Source of the DNA: Gallionellaceae bacterium
Lineage (GTDB): Bacteria > Pseudomonadota > Gammaproteobacteria > Burkholderiales > Thiobacillaceae
Direction of reading: 5' to 3'
Assembly (NCBI GenBank): GCA_028714735.1
Contig: JAQTLU010000002.1
Location: 186,001-250,000, forward strand
DNA length: 64,000 nt
Below the pieces are notes generated by a model. The model saw nothing but the letters and a program-made list of their open reading frames with translations. It was not told where the DNA came from and made no database searches. The translations under genes were made by a program, and so were the position numbers. Numbering within the stretch: position 1 is the stretch's first letter; every line of letters begins with the position of its first letter. Positions 9,805-17,020 of the stretch are shown here, piece by piece.

Positions 9805-10476
9805 ATGTGGATGAACTATCGAATCAGCCTGGTTGCCTTGCTGGTCCTGGGGACGCTGGCATCCGGCCTGGCCTTTGCAGGTCCCGACAAGAAGGCGAAC
9901 CGGGAACGCGAGGCCCTGCGCCGGGCCCAGCAGCAGGTCCAGCAGATGCAGGGCCAGGTCGCCACGCTGGAGCAGGACAAGGACCGGATGGGCCAGGAAC
10001 TGGCCGCCTCGACGAAGTCGGCCAAGACCGCGGGCGGCAAGGCGGCCCGCCTGGCGCGTGACCTGAAACAGGAAAAGGAGCAGCGCGAGGCCCTGGCCAA
10101 GGAACTCGAAGCGGCCAAGCAGGATCTGGCCTCGGCCCGGGAGCGCCTGGGCCAGGCCGAGGCCCGGCTGGCCGATACCGGCAAGAATCTCAATGAAACC
10201 CGCCAGACGCTGGCCGTCATCGAGGCCGAGAAGAAGAAACTGGAGGGGATCAAGGCCCTCCGGGAGCGGGAGATCGCGCTCTGCGAGGACAAGAACAAGG
10301 ATCTCTACCAGATCGGCCGCGACCTGATGGTGCGCTACGAGAAGAAATCCTGCGGCGACGCCCTGGCCCAGAAGGAACCCTTCGCCGGACTCAGGCAGGT
10401 CGAGGTCGAGAACCTGCTCGAGGAGTACCGCGACAAGCTCGACGCGCAAAAGCTGATCAAGCCGCCGGGCGGCTGA
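9805..10476 (+). CDS. Exported coiled-coil protein of unknown function
   Basis: A 223-residue protein with an N-terminal signal peptide (ISLVALLVLGTLASGLAFA) followed by a continuous charged coiled coil from about residue 25 to 160 ('REREALRRAQQQVQQMQGQ', 'RDLKQEKEQREALAKELEAA'). The C-terminal 60 residues hold two cysteines ('ALCEDKNKDLYQIGRDLM', 'KKSCGDALAQKEPF') that could form a disulfide. AAAGGA precedes the start. It is the last gene of the same-strand series after the exoprotein. No enzymatic motif is visible. The role is unknown; a periplasmic tether is a guess. Confidence 0.8.
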   Translation: MWMNYRISLVALLVLGTLASGLAFAGPDKKANREREALRRAQQQVQQMQGQVATLEQDKDRMGQELAASTKSAKTAGGKAARLARDLKQEKEQREALAKELEAAKQDLASARERLGQAEARLADTGKNLNETRQTLAVIEAEKKKLEGIKALREREIALCEDKNKDLYQIGRDLMVRYEKKSCGDALAQKEPFAGLRQVEVENLLEEYRDKLDAQKLIKPPGG

Positions 10477-10479
10477 ACT

Positions 10480-10505
10480 GCCGCCCGCTGCGCCGCGGGG
10501 GCGGC
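10480..10505. terminator. GC-rich hairpin between convergent genes
   Basis: GCCGCCC and GGGCGGC form a 7-bp stem with a 12-base loop directly after the stop of the coiled-coil gene and before the stop of the convergent prolyl isomerase gene. There is no T tract on either strand, so termination is only a suggestion. Confidence 0.35.
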
Positions 10506-10516
10506 GCGAACCCGGC

Positions 10517-11359
10517 TTACCTGGCCTTGGCCAGTTCGCTCAGGCCGATGCCGTTCACCGCCACCGGGTTCTTGGCCTGGAGGCCGTCCAGGTAGGCCGC
10601 CTCGATCTCCCTCGCCTTGCGCAGGCGCAGGCTCTGTACCAGGGCCGGCCTGACCTTGTCGAGGGGCAGCAGCTCGGGGGGCTTGGTGTCGGTCAGGAGA
10701 AGAATGTGGTAGCCCTCGCTGCCCCGCACCGGGCTGCTGACCACGTTTTTCTTCAGGTCGGCCACGGCTGCCGCGACCGCGGGCAGGAGATTCTTGTCCG
10801 ACAGCCAGCCCATGTCGCCGCCCTGGCTGGCGCTGGCCGTGTGCTGGGAGGATTTGCGGGCGATGGCCGCGAAGTCGGCCTTGCGCGCCGTGGCTTGGCG
10901 GTACAGGTCGTCGGCCTTGGTCTTGGCCTTGGCATCGGTGCCGGCGACATAGATCTGGCTGAGCCGGTATTGCCGGGGCAGGGTGAAGCGGTCCTTGCCA
11001 GCTTCGTAGGTCTCGCGTACCAGGCTCTCCGGCGGGTAGTCGGCGGGGGGGCGGGCGATGCTGTCGACATAAGCGCCGACCAGGGCCTGATCGGCCGCCT
11101 GGTCCATCCGGGCGGCGACCTCGGGTTTGCGGTCGAAGCCCTGCCTGCGCGCCTCGGCGGACACGTTGCGGCGGATGATCTCGATGCGGATCAGGCGTTC
11201 CAGCGCCTGCGGGGTCCGCTCCCGGTCGGGCAGGCGCTCGGCCAGTTGGCGGGCTTCGCCGACCTTGAGGCTGACGTCGCCCATGCGGGCGACCACGTCG
11301 GTTTCGGAGGCCAGTGCGGGGGTGGCAAGGATCAAAAGGGCAAGCAGGCAGAGGCGCAT
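10517..11359 (-). CDS. Parvulin-type peptidyl-prolyl cis-trans isomerase (PpiC/SurA-like)
   Basis: A 280-residue exported protein with a signal peptide (MRLCLLALLILATPALA), a helical N-terminal chaperone region and a parvulin domain at about 125-235 ('RQYRLSQIYVAGTDAK', 'FAAIARKSSQHTASASQGGDMGWLS', 'SSPVRGSEGYHILLLTDTKPP'). These match PpiC-type rotamases that fold outer-membrane or secreted proteins in the periplasm. It converges on the exoprotein/TonB gene series, so a role in folding those exported proteins is reasonable but inferred. Confidence 0.88.
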   Translation of the reverse strand: MRLCLLALLILATPALASETDVVARMGDVSLKVGEARQLAERLPDRERTPQALERLIRIEIIRRNVSAEARRQGFDRKPEVAARMDQAADQALVGAYVDSIARPPADYPPESLVRETYEAGKDRFTLPRQYRLSQIYVAGTDAKAKTKADDLYRQATARKADFAAIARKSSQHTASASQGGDMGWLSDKNLLPAVAAAVADLKKNVVSSPVRGSEGYHILLLTDTKPPELLPLDKVRPALVQSLRLRKAREIEAAYLDGLQAKNPVAVNGIGLSELAKAR

Positions 11360-11445
11360 GTCGGGTCGGGGCCGGGGTGGGAAGCGTCCATATTATGGCA
11401 TGGTCGCCACCGCCACGTGACCGGCCGGAGGTTTTCGCCACCGGG

Positions 11446-11489
11446 TTGACATGCCGCCTGGGCAAATTTGTAATAATCCGGATATCCGG
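11446..11489 (+). promoter_or_regulatory. Sigma-70-type promoter followed by a 12-bp palindrome
   Basis: TTGACA (11446-11451), a 17-base spacer and TGTAAT (11469-11474) give a near-consensus promoter. Just downstream, over the expected start of transcription, lies the perfect palindrome CCGGATATCCGG (11478-11489), partly repeated as CCGGATACCC at 11491-11500. It would drive the small ORF at 11530 and the membrane protease gene, with the palindrome as a possible operator. Confidence 0.6.
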
Positions 11490-11529
11490 GCCGGATACCC
11501 TGTCAGGCTCGTTTCAACAGAGGGCAGGC

Positions 11530-11670
11530 ATGAAGAACACGATCGGCTTGGTCATCCCGGTAGCGGCGCCGGCCGGCTGCGATGACAGGAAAATTGACGA
11601 TGGCGCGGCTGAACTGAAGCGGTTGCGCGCGTCCGGCATGATCGCCGACTGCGACCAAGGCTTGGCATAA
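11530..11670 (+). CDS. Small ORF, 46 residues, possibly lipoprotein-like
   Basis: This starts with ATG behind a good ribosome binding site (GAGGG, 5-base spacing) and downstream of the promoter at 11446. The peptide begins MKNTIGLVIPVAAPAGCDDRK, which looks like a short lipoprotein signal with an imperfect lipobox (PAGC, with proline at -3). Its stop codon directly abuts the GTG start of the next gene. It may be a real small lipoprotein, a leader peptide coupling translation to the protease, or a decayed gene. Confidence 0.45.
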   Translation: MKNTIGLVIPVAAPAGCDDRKIDDGAAELKRLRASGMIADCDQGLA

Positions 11671-12348
11671 GTGGCTGCAGCGATGTCTGGACTCTCCCTG
11701 CCGCGCATCCTGCCGTTCGCGCTCTACATACTGTTCCTGATCGCCGGGGACGCTGCCGCCGGCCTCGCGGGCGCCGGGTTCGACCCCCGCTGGCTCTATC
11801 CGGTCAAGATCGGGCTGGTTGCGTTGGCCCTGCTCGCGTTCGCCCGGCAATACGAGGAATTGCGCGTCCTGCCGGCCAGGGCCGCCTGGCTCTGGTTCGG
11901 GGCGCCCCTGGCCGGGGCGGCGGTGTTCGTGGCCTGGATCAACCTGGACCAGGGCTGGCTGAATCTCGCCGGCGGTGGTGGCTACAACCCGGCGGCGGCC
12001 GGCGGCGGCATCGACTGGGCCCTGGCGTCGATCCGTCTGGCCGGGGCGGCCCTGGTGGTGCCGGTGATGGAGGAACTGTTCTGGCGCTCCTTCCTGCTGC
12101 GCTGGATCGACCGGCCGGATTTCCTCGCCCAGGCGCCGGTCGCAGTGAGCCTGCGCGCGGTGCTGCTGTCCAGCCTGCTGTTCGGCTTCGAGCACTCGCT
12201 CTGGTTCGCCGGCATCCTGGCCGGCCTGGTCTATGCATGGCTGTATCGCGCCAGCGGCAGCTTGTGGCCGGCCATCGTCGGCCATGGCGTCACCAACCTG
12301 ATGCTGGGCGTGTGGGTCCTGATGACCGGCAACTGGCAGTTCTGGTAG
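11671..12348 (+). CDS. CPBP/CAAX-type intramembrane metalloprotease
   Basis: A 225-residue polytopic membrane protein with the three motifs of the CPBP (Abi/CAAX) protease family: 'MEELFWRSFLLRW' (EExxxR), 'FGFEHSLWFAGILAG' and 'IVGHGVTNLMLG'. Its size and order resemble the CAAX-protease-related proteins found in genomes with exosortase/PEP-CTERM systems; two PEP-CTERM proteins occur elsewhere in this window, so that link is possible but unproven. GTG at 11671 follows AAGG by about 10 bases; ATG at 11683 is the alternative start. Confidence 0.82.
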   Translation: MAAAMSGLSLPRILPFALYILFLIAGDAAAGLAGAGFDPRWLYPVKIGLVALALLAFARQYEELRVLPARAAWLWFGAPLAGAAVFVAWINLDQGWLNLAGGGGYNPAAAGGGIDWALASIRLAGAALVVPVMEELFWRSFLLRWIDRPDFLAQAPVAVSLRAVLLSSLLFGFEHSLWFAGILAGLVYAWLYRASGSLWPAIVGHGVTNLMLGVWVLMTGNWQFW

Positions 12349-12449
12349 GCGGCGATTATTGCCGGGCCGGGATCGCCGCCAACGTGGTAAGCACATGATC
12401 CACAAGTATTTGCGCAGCACTGGCCCGGATGTTGCTATTCTTGTAGCGC

Positions 12450-13124
12450 ATGTTTCCCGCTGACCAGGCTCACATGGAACAACCGCTTACCTTCCGCTGG
12501 CAAAGTGCCGAAAACTACTACACGGCGATGCTGACTCCGGACCTGTTCGGGGGCTGGACCCTGGTGACGGCCTCCGGCGCACGGGTCGGCAAGGCCGGCC
12601 GGGTGCACGAGAAGCCCTTGCCCAGCTACCAGGAAGGCCTCGATGCCATCCGCCAGCTGCGTCATCGCCGGCGCCGGGAAGGCTATGAGTTGTGCGGCAC
12701 CGGGTTCGCCGAATTCCAGCGCCTCGATCCCCGCAGTGCCGACCTGCGTGCCGCCGAGACCCAGGCCCTGCTGCGCCTGTTCGAGGCCTGGCAATTGAAC
12801 CGGGAAGAGCAGCTTGCCCTGCTCGACGTCGATGCCCGCGCCCTGGACGGTTATCTGGATGGCCGCCCGCTCGCCGACGATTCGGTGTTGTTGAGTCGGG
12901 TGGCCCACCTGCTGGCGATCAACAAGATGCTGCGCCTGCGCTATGGCGAGCGGCCCGATTTCCTGCAGGAATGGCTGCGCCTGCCCAATGTGAAACTGGC
13001 CGGCCGCCGCCCCCTCGACCTGATGATGGCATCGCGCGAGGGCTTGCTGGCCATGCGCCGGCATCTGGATCGGCAAGCCGGTGCGTTCCGTTCCTGTACT
13101 AGAGACTCAGCCACCAGGCGCTGA
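12450..13124 (+). CDS. WGR-like domain fused to an Xre/MbcA/ParS antitoxin-type domain
   Basis: A 224-residue protein. Residues about 10-75 ('YYTAMLTPDLFGGWTLVTASG', then basic 'RQLRHRRRREGYEL') look like a WGR domain, a nucleic-acid-linked fold found in PARP and WGR proteins. Residues about 100-215 resemble the HTH plus toxin-binding part of Xre/MbcA/ParS (DUF2384) antitoxins ('SRVAHLLAINKMLRLRYGE', 'GRRPLDLMMASREGLLAMR'). No RES-type toxin gene is adjacent. An alternative start at ATG 12474 (MEQPLTFRW) has a slightly better upstream AGG. The last 26 bp overlap the convergent cytochrome b gene. Confidence 0.75.
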   Translation: MFPADQAHMEQPLTFRWQSAENYYTAMLTPDLFGGWTLVTASGARVGKAGRVHEKPLPSYQEGLDAIRQLRHRRRREGYELCGTGFAEFQRLDPRSADLRAAETQALLRLFEAWQLNREEQLALLDVDARALDGYLDGRPLADDSVLLSRVAHLLAINKMLRLRYGERPDFLQEWLRLPNVKLAGRRPLDLMMASREGLLAMRRHLDRQAGAFRSCTRDSATRR

Positions 13125-13704
13125 ACAGGGCGCAAGCCAGCAGCAGGGGCACGGCCCAGATGGCGGGACCGGAAATGGCCTCCTCGGAGCGCCCCAGCTT
13201 GTAGCCGGTGACCATGGCCCGGGGCAGGTTTTCACGATGCGCCAGGCTGCCGACCAGGACCCCGGCCAGGTGGATGAGCACCACCGCCAGCATGGCATTG
13301 ACCACGCCTTCATGGAGTTCCCCCAGCCATTCGCCGCCGATGTCCTGGTAGACCGGCCAGCCGGTCGCGGCGGTGGCCAGTCCCAGCACCAGCAGGGCGA
13401 GGATGGCGTAGCCGCCGGCGGGGTTGTGGCCGGTGTGGTGCTCGGTATTGCCATGCAGCAGGCCGAGCAGGTAATCCCTGGCGGCCCTGGGCGAGCGGAT
13501 GAAGCTGAAGAAGCGGGCGTGCCGGCTGCCGATCAGGCCCCAGATGAGCCGGAACACCACCACGCCGGCCAGGGTGCCGCCGGCCCAGACGTGGACCAGG
13601 CGCCATTCCTCGCTCTCGCCGGTGACATAGGCGATCAGGAAGGCGATCGCCATGACCCAGTGGCCGATTCGGGTCGGCCAGTCCCAGACCAGTATGCGTT
13701 GCAT
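13099..13704 (-). CDS. Cytochrome b561 family protein (SHP/DHC-associated)
   Basis: A 201-residue four-helix inner-membrane b-type cytochrome. It begins 'VWDWPTRIGHWVMAIAF' and has histidines in helices ('WRLVHVWAGGTLAGVV', 'ELHEGVVNAMLAVVLIHLAG') placed as in Ni/Fe-hydrogenase-type or cytochrome b561 haem ligands. It is the third gene of an operon with a diheme cytochrome c (2-bp gap) and an SHP-like cytochrome, the arrangement known from Rhodobacter and Shewanella. It would pass electrons from the quinol pool to the periplasmic diheme cytochrome. Confidence 0.92.
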   Translation of the reverse strand: MQRILVWDWPTRIGHWVMAIAFLIAYVTGESEEWRLVHVWAGGTLAGVVVFRLIWGLIGSRHARFFSFIRSPRAARDYLLGLLHGNTEHHTGHNPAGGYAILALLVLGLATAATGWPVYQDIGGEWLGELHEGVVNAMLAVVLIHLAGVLVGSLAHRENLPRAMVTGYKLGRSEEAISGPAIWAVPLLLACALFSAWWLSL

Positions 13705-13706
13705 CC

Positions 13707-14177
13707 TCAGTCCCTTTCCTGATAACGGCCGATGCCCGGGATGTTGATTTCACGTTCGCCGTAGCGGCCCTGGTCGGCACCCTTGTGGCAGGCGGCGCAG
13801 TTGGCCGCGCTCTTGATCCGGCTGTCCTGCCAGGTCTTGGCCGGCACCTCGCGATGCTCGCGCTTGAACCAGGCGGTCGTGGTGATGCGCGGTTCGGCGC
13901 CGCCGGTGCTGGCCCGGCCGCCGGCGTTCTTGTCCAGCCAGGCGGAGATCTCCGCGGCGGCCTTGGCATCCAGGCTGGCGTCGGTACCGAAGTGCTTGTC
14001 CAGGCCGGCCATGGTCTTCTGCCAGTCCGCGGCTGAAAGCAGGGTGGGCGGGAAGGGGGTGTGGCAGCTGCCGCACTCGGTCTTGTAGGTGGCGGGCAGG
14101 GGGACGGCGCGGCCGTGTTCGCCGGCGTAGGCGGGCAGGGCGATCAGGCCGGCCAGGATGATCAGGGTGCGTTTCAT
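13707..14177 (-). CDS. Diheme cytochrome c (DHC)
   Basis: A 156-residue periplasmic protein with a signal peptide (MKRTLIILAGLIALPAYA) and two haem c motifs, C35-GS-C38-H39 and C127-AA-C130-H131. Size and pattern match the DHC diheme cytochrome family. In known systems DHC takes electrons from a membrane cytochrome b and reduces SHP. The start chosen is the ATG that gives a clean signal peptide. The gap to the SHP-like gene upstream is 2 bp. Confidence 0.92.
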   Translation of the reverse strand: MKRTLIILAGLIALPAYAGEHGRAVPLPATYKTECGSCHTPFPPTLLSAADWQKTMAGLDKHFGTDASLDAKAAAEISAWLDKNAGGRASTGGAEPRITTTAWFKREHREVPAKTWQDSRIKSAANCAACHKGADQGRYGEREINIPGIGRYQERD

Positions 14178-14179
14178 GA

Positions 14180-14575
14180 TTACTTGCCCTCCTTGGCGAA
14201 CTGGATGAAGTCGGCCTTTTCGGCGGCGCTGCAGGCGCGCCCAACCACTTCCTTGCAGTTGCGCTTGAACCACTTCTCGACCTTGGCCGGGTCAGTGAAG
14301 CGCTCCGGGTTGGCGGCTGGGCTGAGCGGCTGGATGGCCTTGCCGGTGACGGCGTGACGGCCCGGGTTGCGCAGGTTGTCGGTATGGCAGGCGGTGCAGC
14401 TGGCCAGCTTTTCCGAGACGCCCCAGTTGCGGCTGGCGAAGGCCTTGCCGCGGGCGGCGTCGGCGACGAAACCGGCACCGGCCTCGGCGCTATATTGGGT
14501 GACAAACTGGGCCGGCGTTTCGGCCAGGGCGTTCTGGGCCAGGCCCAGTGCGATCAACATCAGTACTTTTTTCAT
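14180..14575 (-). CDS. DUF1924 monohaem cytochrome c (SHP-like oxygen-binding cytochrome)
   Basis: A 131-residue periplasmic protein with a signal peptide (KKVLMLIALGLAQNALA), one haem motif (C60-TA-C63-H64) and a cysteine pair at 107 and 115 suited to a disulfide. It fits DUF1924, the Sphaeroides haem protein family: high-spin cytochromes whose sixth ligand is an asparagine that leaves when O2 or NO binds. N89 in 'PAANPERFTD' is a candidate for that ligand. It is first in the operon and diverges from a two-component system; the shared upstream region holds the CTTAA array at 14646-14683. Confidence 0.88.
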   Translation of the reverse strand: MKKVLMLIALGLAQNALAETPAQFVTQYSAEAGAGFVADAARGKAFASRNWGVSEKLASCTACHTDNLRNPGRHAVTGKAIQPLSPAANPERFTDPAKVEKWFKRNCKEVVGRACSAAEKADFIQFAKEGK

Positions 14576-14645
14576 GTCATGATTCTCCGCGACTAGAGTG
14601 GAATGGCTGTTCGAGTACAACTGGCGGCCATCCTCGCGCGGCAAG

Positions 14646-14683
14646 CTTAGGCCGGCCTTAAACAGCGCTTAAGCGGGCCTTAA
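14646..14683. promoter_or_regulatory. Four CTTAA-type boxes at 11-bp spacing (response-regulator operator)
   Basis: CTTAG at 14646 and CTTAA at 14657, 14668 and 14679 recur with an exact 11-bp period, between the SHP-operon start (14575) and the response-regulator start (14707). Half-sites of this sequence and spacing are typical of PmrA/QseB/TctD-type OmpR-family regulators (CTTAAx-N5-CTTAAx). The adjacent regulator is of that type, so it probably binds here and controls itself and the divergent cytochrome operon. Confidence 0.75.
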
Positions 14684-14706
14684 GGCTGATCGGAATAATT
14701 GCGAAC

Positions 14707-15369
14707 ATGCGAATACTCCTGGTTGAAGACGACGAACTGCTGGGCGACGGCCTCCAGGCCGGGCTGCGCCATTGCGGTTTCCAGGCCGACTGGCTGCGCG
14801 ACGGCGAGAGCGCCCGCACCGCCCTGCAGACCGAGGATTACGCCGCCGTGGTGCTCGACCTGGGCCTGCCGCGTCTGGACGGCCTGGGCCTGCTGCGCGT
14901 GTTGCGCGGCGGTGGCAACAACATCCCGGTCCTGGTGCTGACCGCGCGCGACGCCACCTCGGACAAGGTGATCGGCCTCGACAGCGGCGCCGACGACTAC
15001 CTGGTCAAGCCGATCGACCTCGACGAGGTGGCGGCCCGGCTGCGCGCCCTGATCCGCCGGGCCGGCGGCCAGGTGACCCCGATGGTCACCGTGGGCCGGC
15101 TCGAACTCGATCCGGCCGGGCGCCGGGTCTATCTCGATGGCGACCGCGTGGATCTTCCGGCCAAGGAGTACGCCATCCTGGAGTTGCTGATGCGCAATGC
15201 CGGCAAGGTCATCTCGCGCGGCCAGCTGGAATCCGCCCTGTACGGCTGGGACGAGGGCGTGGAGTCGAACGCGGTGGAGGTCTATATCCACCACCTGCGG
15301 CGCAAGCTGACCCCCAATTGCATCCGTACCCTGCGCGGCGTCGGCTACCTGTTCGAGAAGTCGTCATGA
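14707..15369 (+). CDS. OmpR/PhoB-family response regulator (QseB/PmrA/TctD-like)
   Basis: A 220-residue protein. The receiver domain (1-115) has the acidic pocket (E7, D8, D9), phospho-acceptor D51 ('VVLDLGLPRLDG') and 'DYLVKP' lysine. The C-terminal winged helix (about 125-220) reads 'RRVYLDGDRVDLPAKEYAIL' and ends 'IRTLRGVGYLFEKSS', as in QseB and PmrA. Its last codon overlaps the kinase start in an ATGA. It is divergent from the SHP cytochrome operon and probably binds the CTTAA boxes upstream. Confidence 0.95.
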   Translation: MRILLVEDDELLGDGLQAGLRHCGFQADWLRDGESARTALQTEDYAAVVLDLGLPRLDGLGLLRVLRGGGNNIPVLVLTARDATSDKVIGLDSGADDYLVKPIDLDEVAARLRALIRRAGGQVTPMVTVGRLELDPAGRRVYLDGDRVDLPAKEYAILELLMRNAGKVISRGQLESALYGWDEGVESNAVEVYIHHLRRKLTPNCIRTLRGVGYLFEKSS

Positions 15370-16724
15370 AGCTGTCCATCCAGGCCAGGCTGCTGGCGCC
15401 GATCATGCTGGCCGTGCTGGTGGTCGGCCTGGCCACGGCCGGCCTGGCCTACAAGCGGGCGGTGCATGAGGTCGACGAGCTGGTCGATGCCCAGTTGTCC
15501 CAATATGTCCGCATCATGCTGGCGCTGGCCCACGATACCGACAGCGACGAGGTGGAGCCGCCGCACATCAACGGCCACCGCTACGAGAGCCGGATGCTGT
15601 TCCAGATCTGGCAACAGGAGCACGGCAGGAGCCAATTGCTGATCCGCTCGCCCGATACCCCGCTGGCCTGGCCGGAGGGCGTGGCGATGAACGGCTACTC
15701 CGAGGCGCGCATCGTCGGCCATACCTGGCGTTGCTTCACGGCCGCCGACGAGGATGGCGAACAGATCGCCTGGGCGGCCCTGGATGTCGACATCCGCAAC
15801 GACCTGGCGCGGGCGATCGCCCTGGACAACATGCGGCCCTACCTGTTCGGCCTGCCCATCCTGGCCCTGGTTCTCTGGCTGGCCATCCGCAAGGGCCTGT
15901 CGCCCCTGCGCCAACTGGAAACGGAACTGGCCAGGCGGTCGCCGGAACGGCTCGATGCCCTCCCGGAAACGGGGCTGCCGCGCGAACTGAACCCCCTGGT
16001 GCGGAGCATGAACCGGCTGTTCGGCCGGGTCAGCCAGACCATCGAGAACGAGCGCCGCTTCACCAGCGACGCCGCGCATGAATTGCGCACCCCCTTGGCG
16101 GCCTTGCGCATGCAATTGCAGGTCGGCCAGCGCACGCCCGACGATGCCGAACGCCAGGCCACCATCGCCAAGGCCATGCGCGGTGCCGACCGGATGTCCC
16201 ATCTGGTGACCCAGTTGCTCGCCCTGGCCCGGCTGGAGAGTTCCGGTTCGGCCGGGGAGATGCAGTCGATCGATCTGGCCGGCCTGGTCGGCGATGTCGT
16301 CGCCGATCTGGAAGTCATGGCCGTGGAGAAGGAGATCAGGCTGGTCACGGAACTGGCCCCGGAGACCCCGCTGCGCGGCAATCCCGACCTGTTGCGCGCA
16401 CTGGTGCGCAACCTGGTCGACAATGCTTTGCGCTATGCTCGGCCGGGCGGCCGGGTGGCGGTCAGCCTGTCCCGGCGGGCCGGCGCCACGGTGCTGCAGG
16501 TCGCCGACGACGGTCCCGGCCTGGTCCCGGAAGAGCGCGAAAAGCTGGGCCTGCGTTTCCATCGCTTCGGCCCGCAGACGGCCGAGGGTGTCGGCCTCGG
16601 CCTGTCGATCGCCCGGCGCATCGCCGAGCTCCATGGCGCCGAGATCCGCTTCGGCGATGGCCTGGATGGTGTCGGTCTGGCTGTCGAGGTGGTTTTCCCG
16701 CAACAGCCCAAATCTGATCGTTAA
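15366..16724 (+). CDS. Sensor histidine kinase (QseC/PmrB-like)
   Basis: A 452-residue kinase. It has a membrane segment at about 9-28, a periplasmic domain of about 140 residues, a second membrane segment near 157-178, a HAMP-like linker, an H-box with H238 ('SDAAHELRTPLAALR'), an N-box ('LVRNLVDNALRYARPGG') and G-boxes ('VADDGPGLVPEEREK', 'GVGLGLSIARRIAELHG'). The architecture matches the QseC/TctE group. It should phosphorylate the regulator whose stop codon it overlaps. The signal sensed is unknown; the neighbouring oxygen/NO-type cytochromes suggest a redox or respiratory cue. Confidence 0.95.
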   Translation: MKLSIQARLLAPIMLAVLVVGLATAGLAYKRAVHEVDELVDAQLSQYVRIMLALAHDTDSDEVEPPHINGHRYESRMLFQIWQQEHGRSQLLIRSPDTPLAWPEGVAMNGYSEARIVGHTWRCFTAADEDGEQIAWAALDVDIRNDLARAIALDNMRPYLFGLPILALVLWLAIRKGLSPLRQLETELARRSPERLDALPETGLPRELNPLVRSMNRLFGRVSQTIENERRFTSDAAHELRTPLAALRMQLQVGQRTPDDAERQATIAKAMRGADRMSHLVTQLLALARLESSGSAGEMQSIDLAGLVGDVVADLEVMAVEKEIRLVTELAPETPLRGNPDLLRALVRNLVDNALRYARPGGRVAVSLSRRAGATVLQVADDGPGLVPEEREKLGLRFHRFGPQTAEGVGLGLSIARRIAELHGAEIRFGDGLDGVGLAVEVVFPQQPKSDR

Positions 16725-17020
16725 GCGGTCAGTCGCGTCGCGTCTTCGGTCGGCTGGTCGTCGGCCTTTGTTGACCTTTGGGGTCGCCCGGTGCCGCGTC
16801 AGCAACATGGCGGACAGCTGACCTTCTGTCGCAACGCCATCAAGGCCGCAAACTGAATCCGCGGAATTGACCGTCCTCGTTCCAGAGCCATGACTGGATT
16901 CGCCTGACTTGACCACCTCTCTCCTGCGGTTTCGATTTTGTCTGTATATGCTTGTTCTGCCCTAGCAAAATATCGGCGTCTGAACATGCCTTAAAGGGCG
17001 AAATTCACCAGGGAGATACC
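16725..17020. other. 296-bp intergenic stretch, composition shift
   Basis: There is no convincing gene on either strand. GC content falls across this stretch towards the NERD gene, and a GGGAGA ribosome binding site for that gene closes it. TGTATATGC near 16940 could serve as a -10 region, but no good -35 is seen. Confidence 0.4.
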
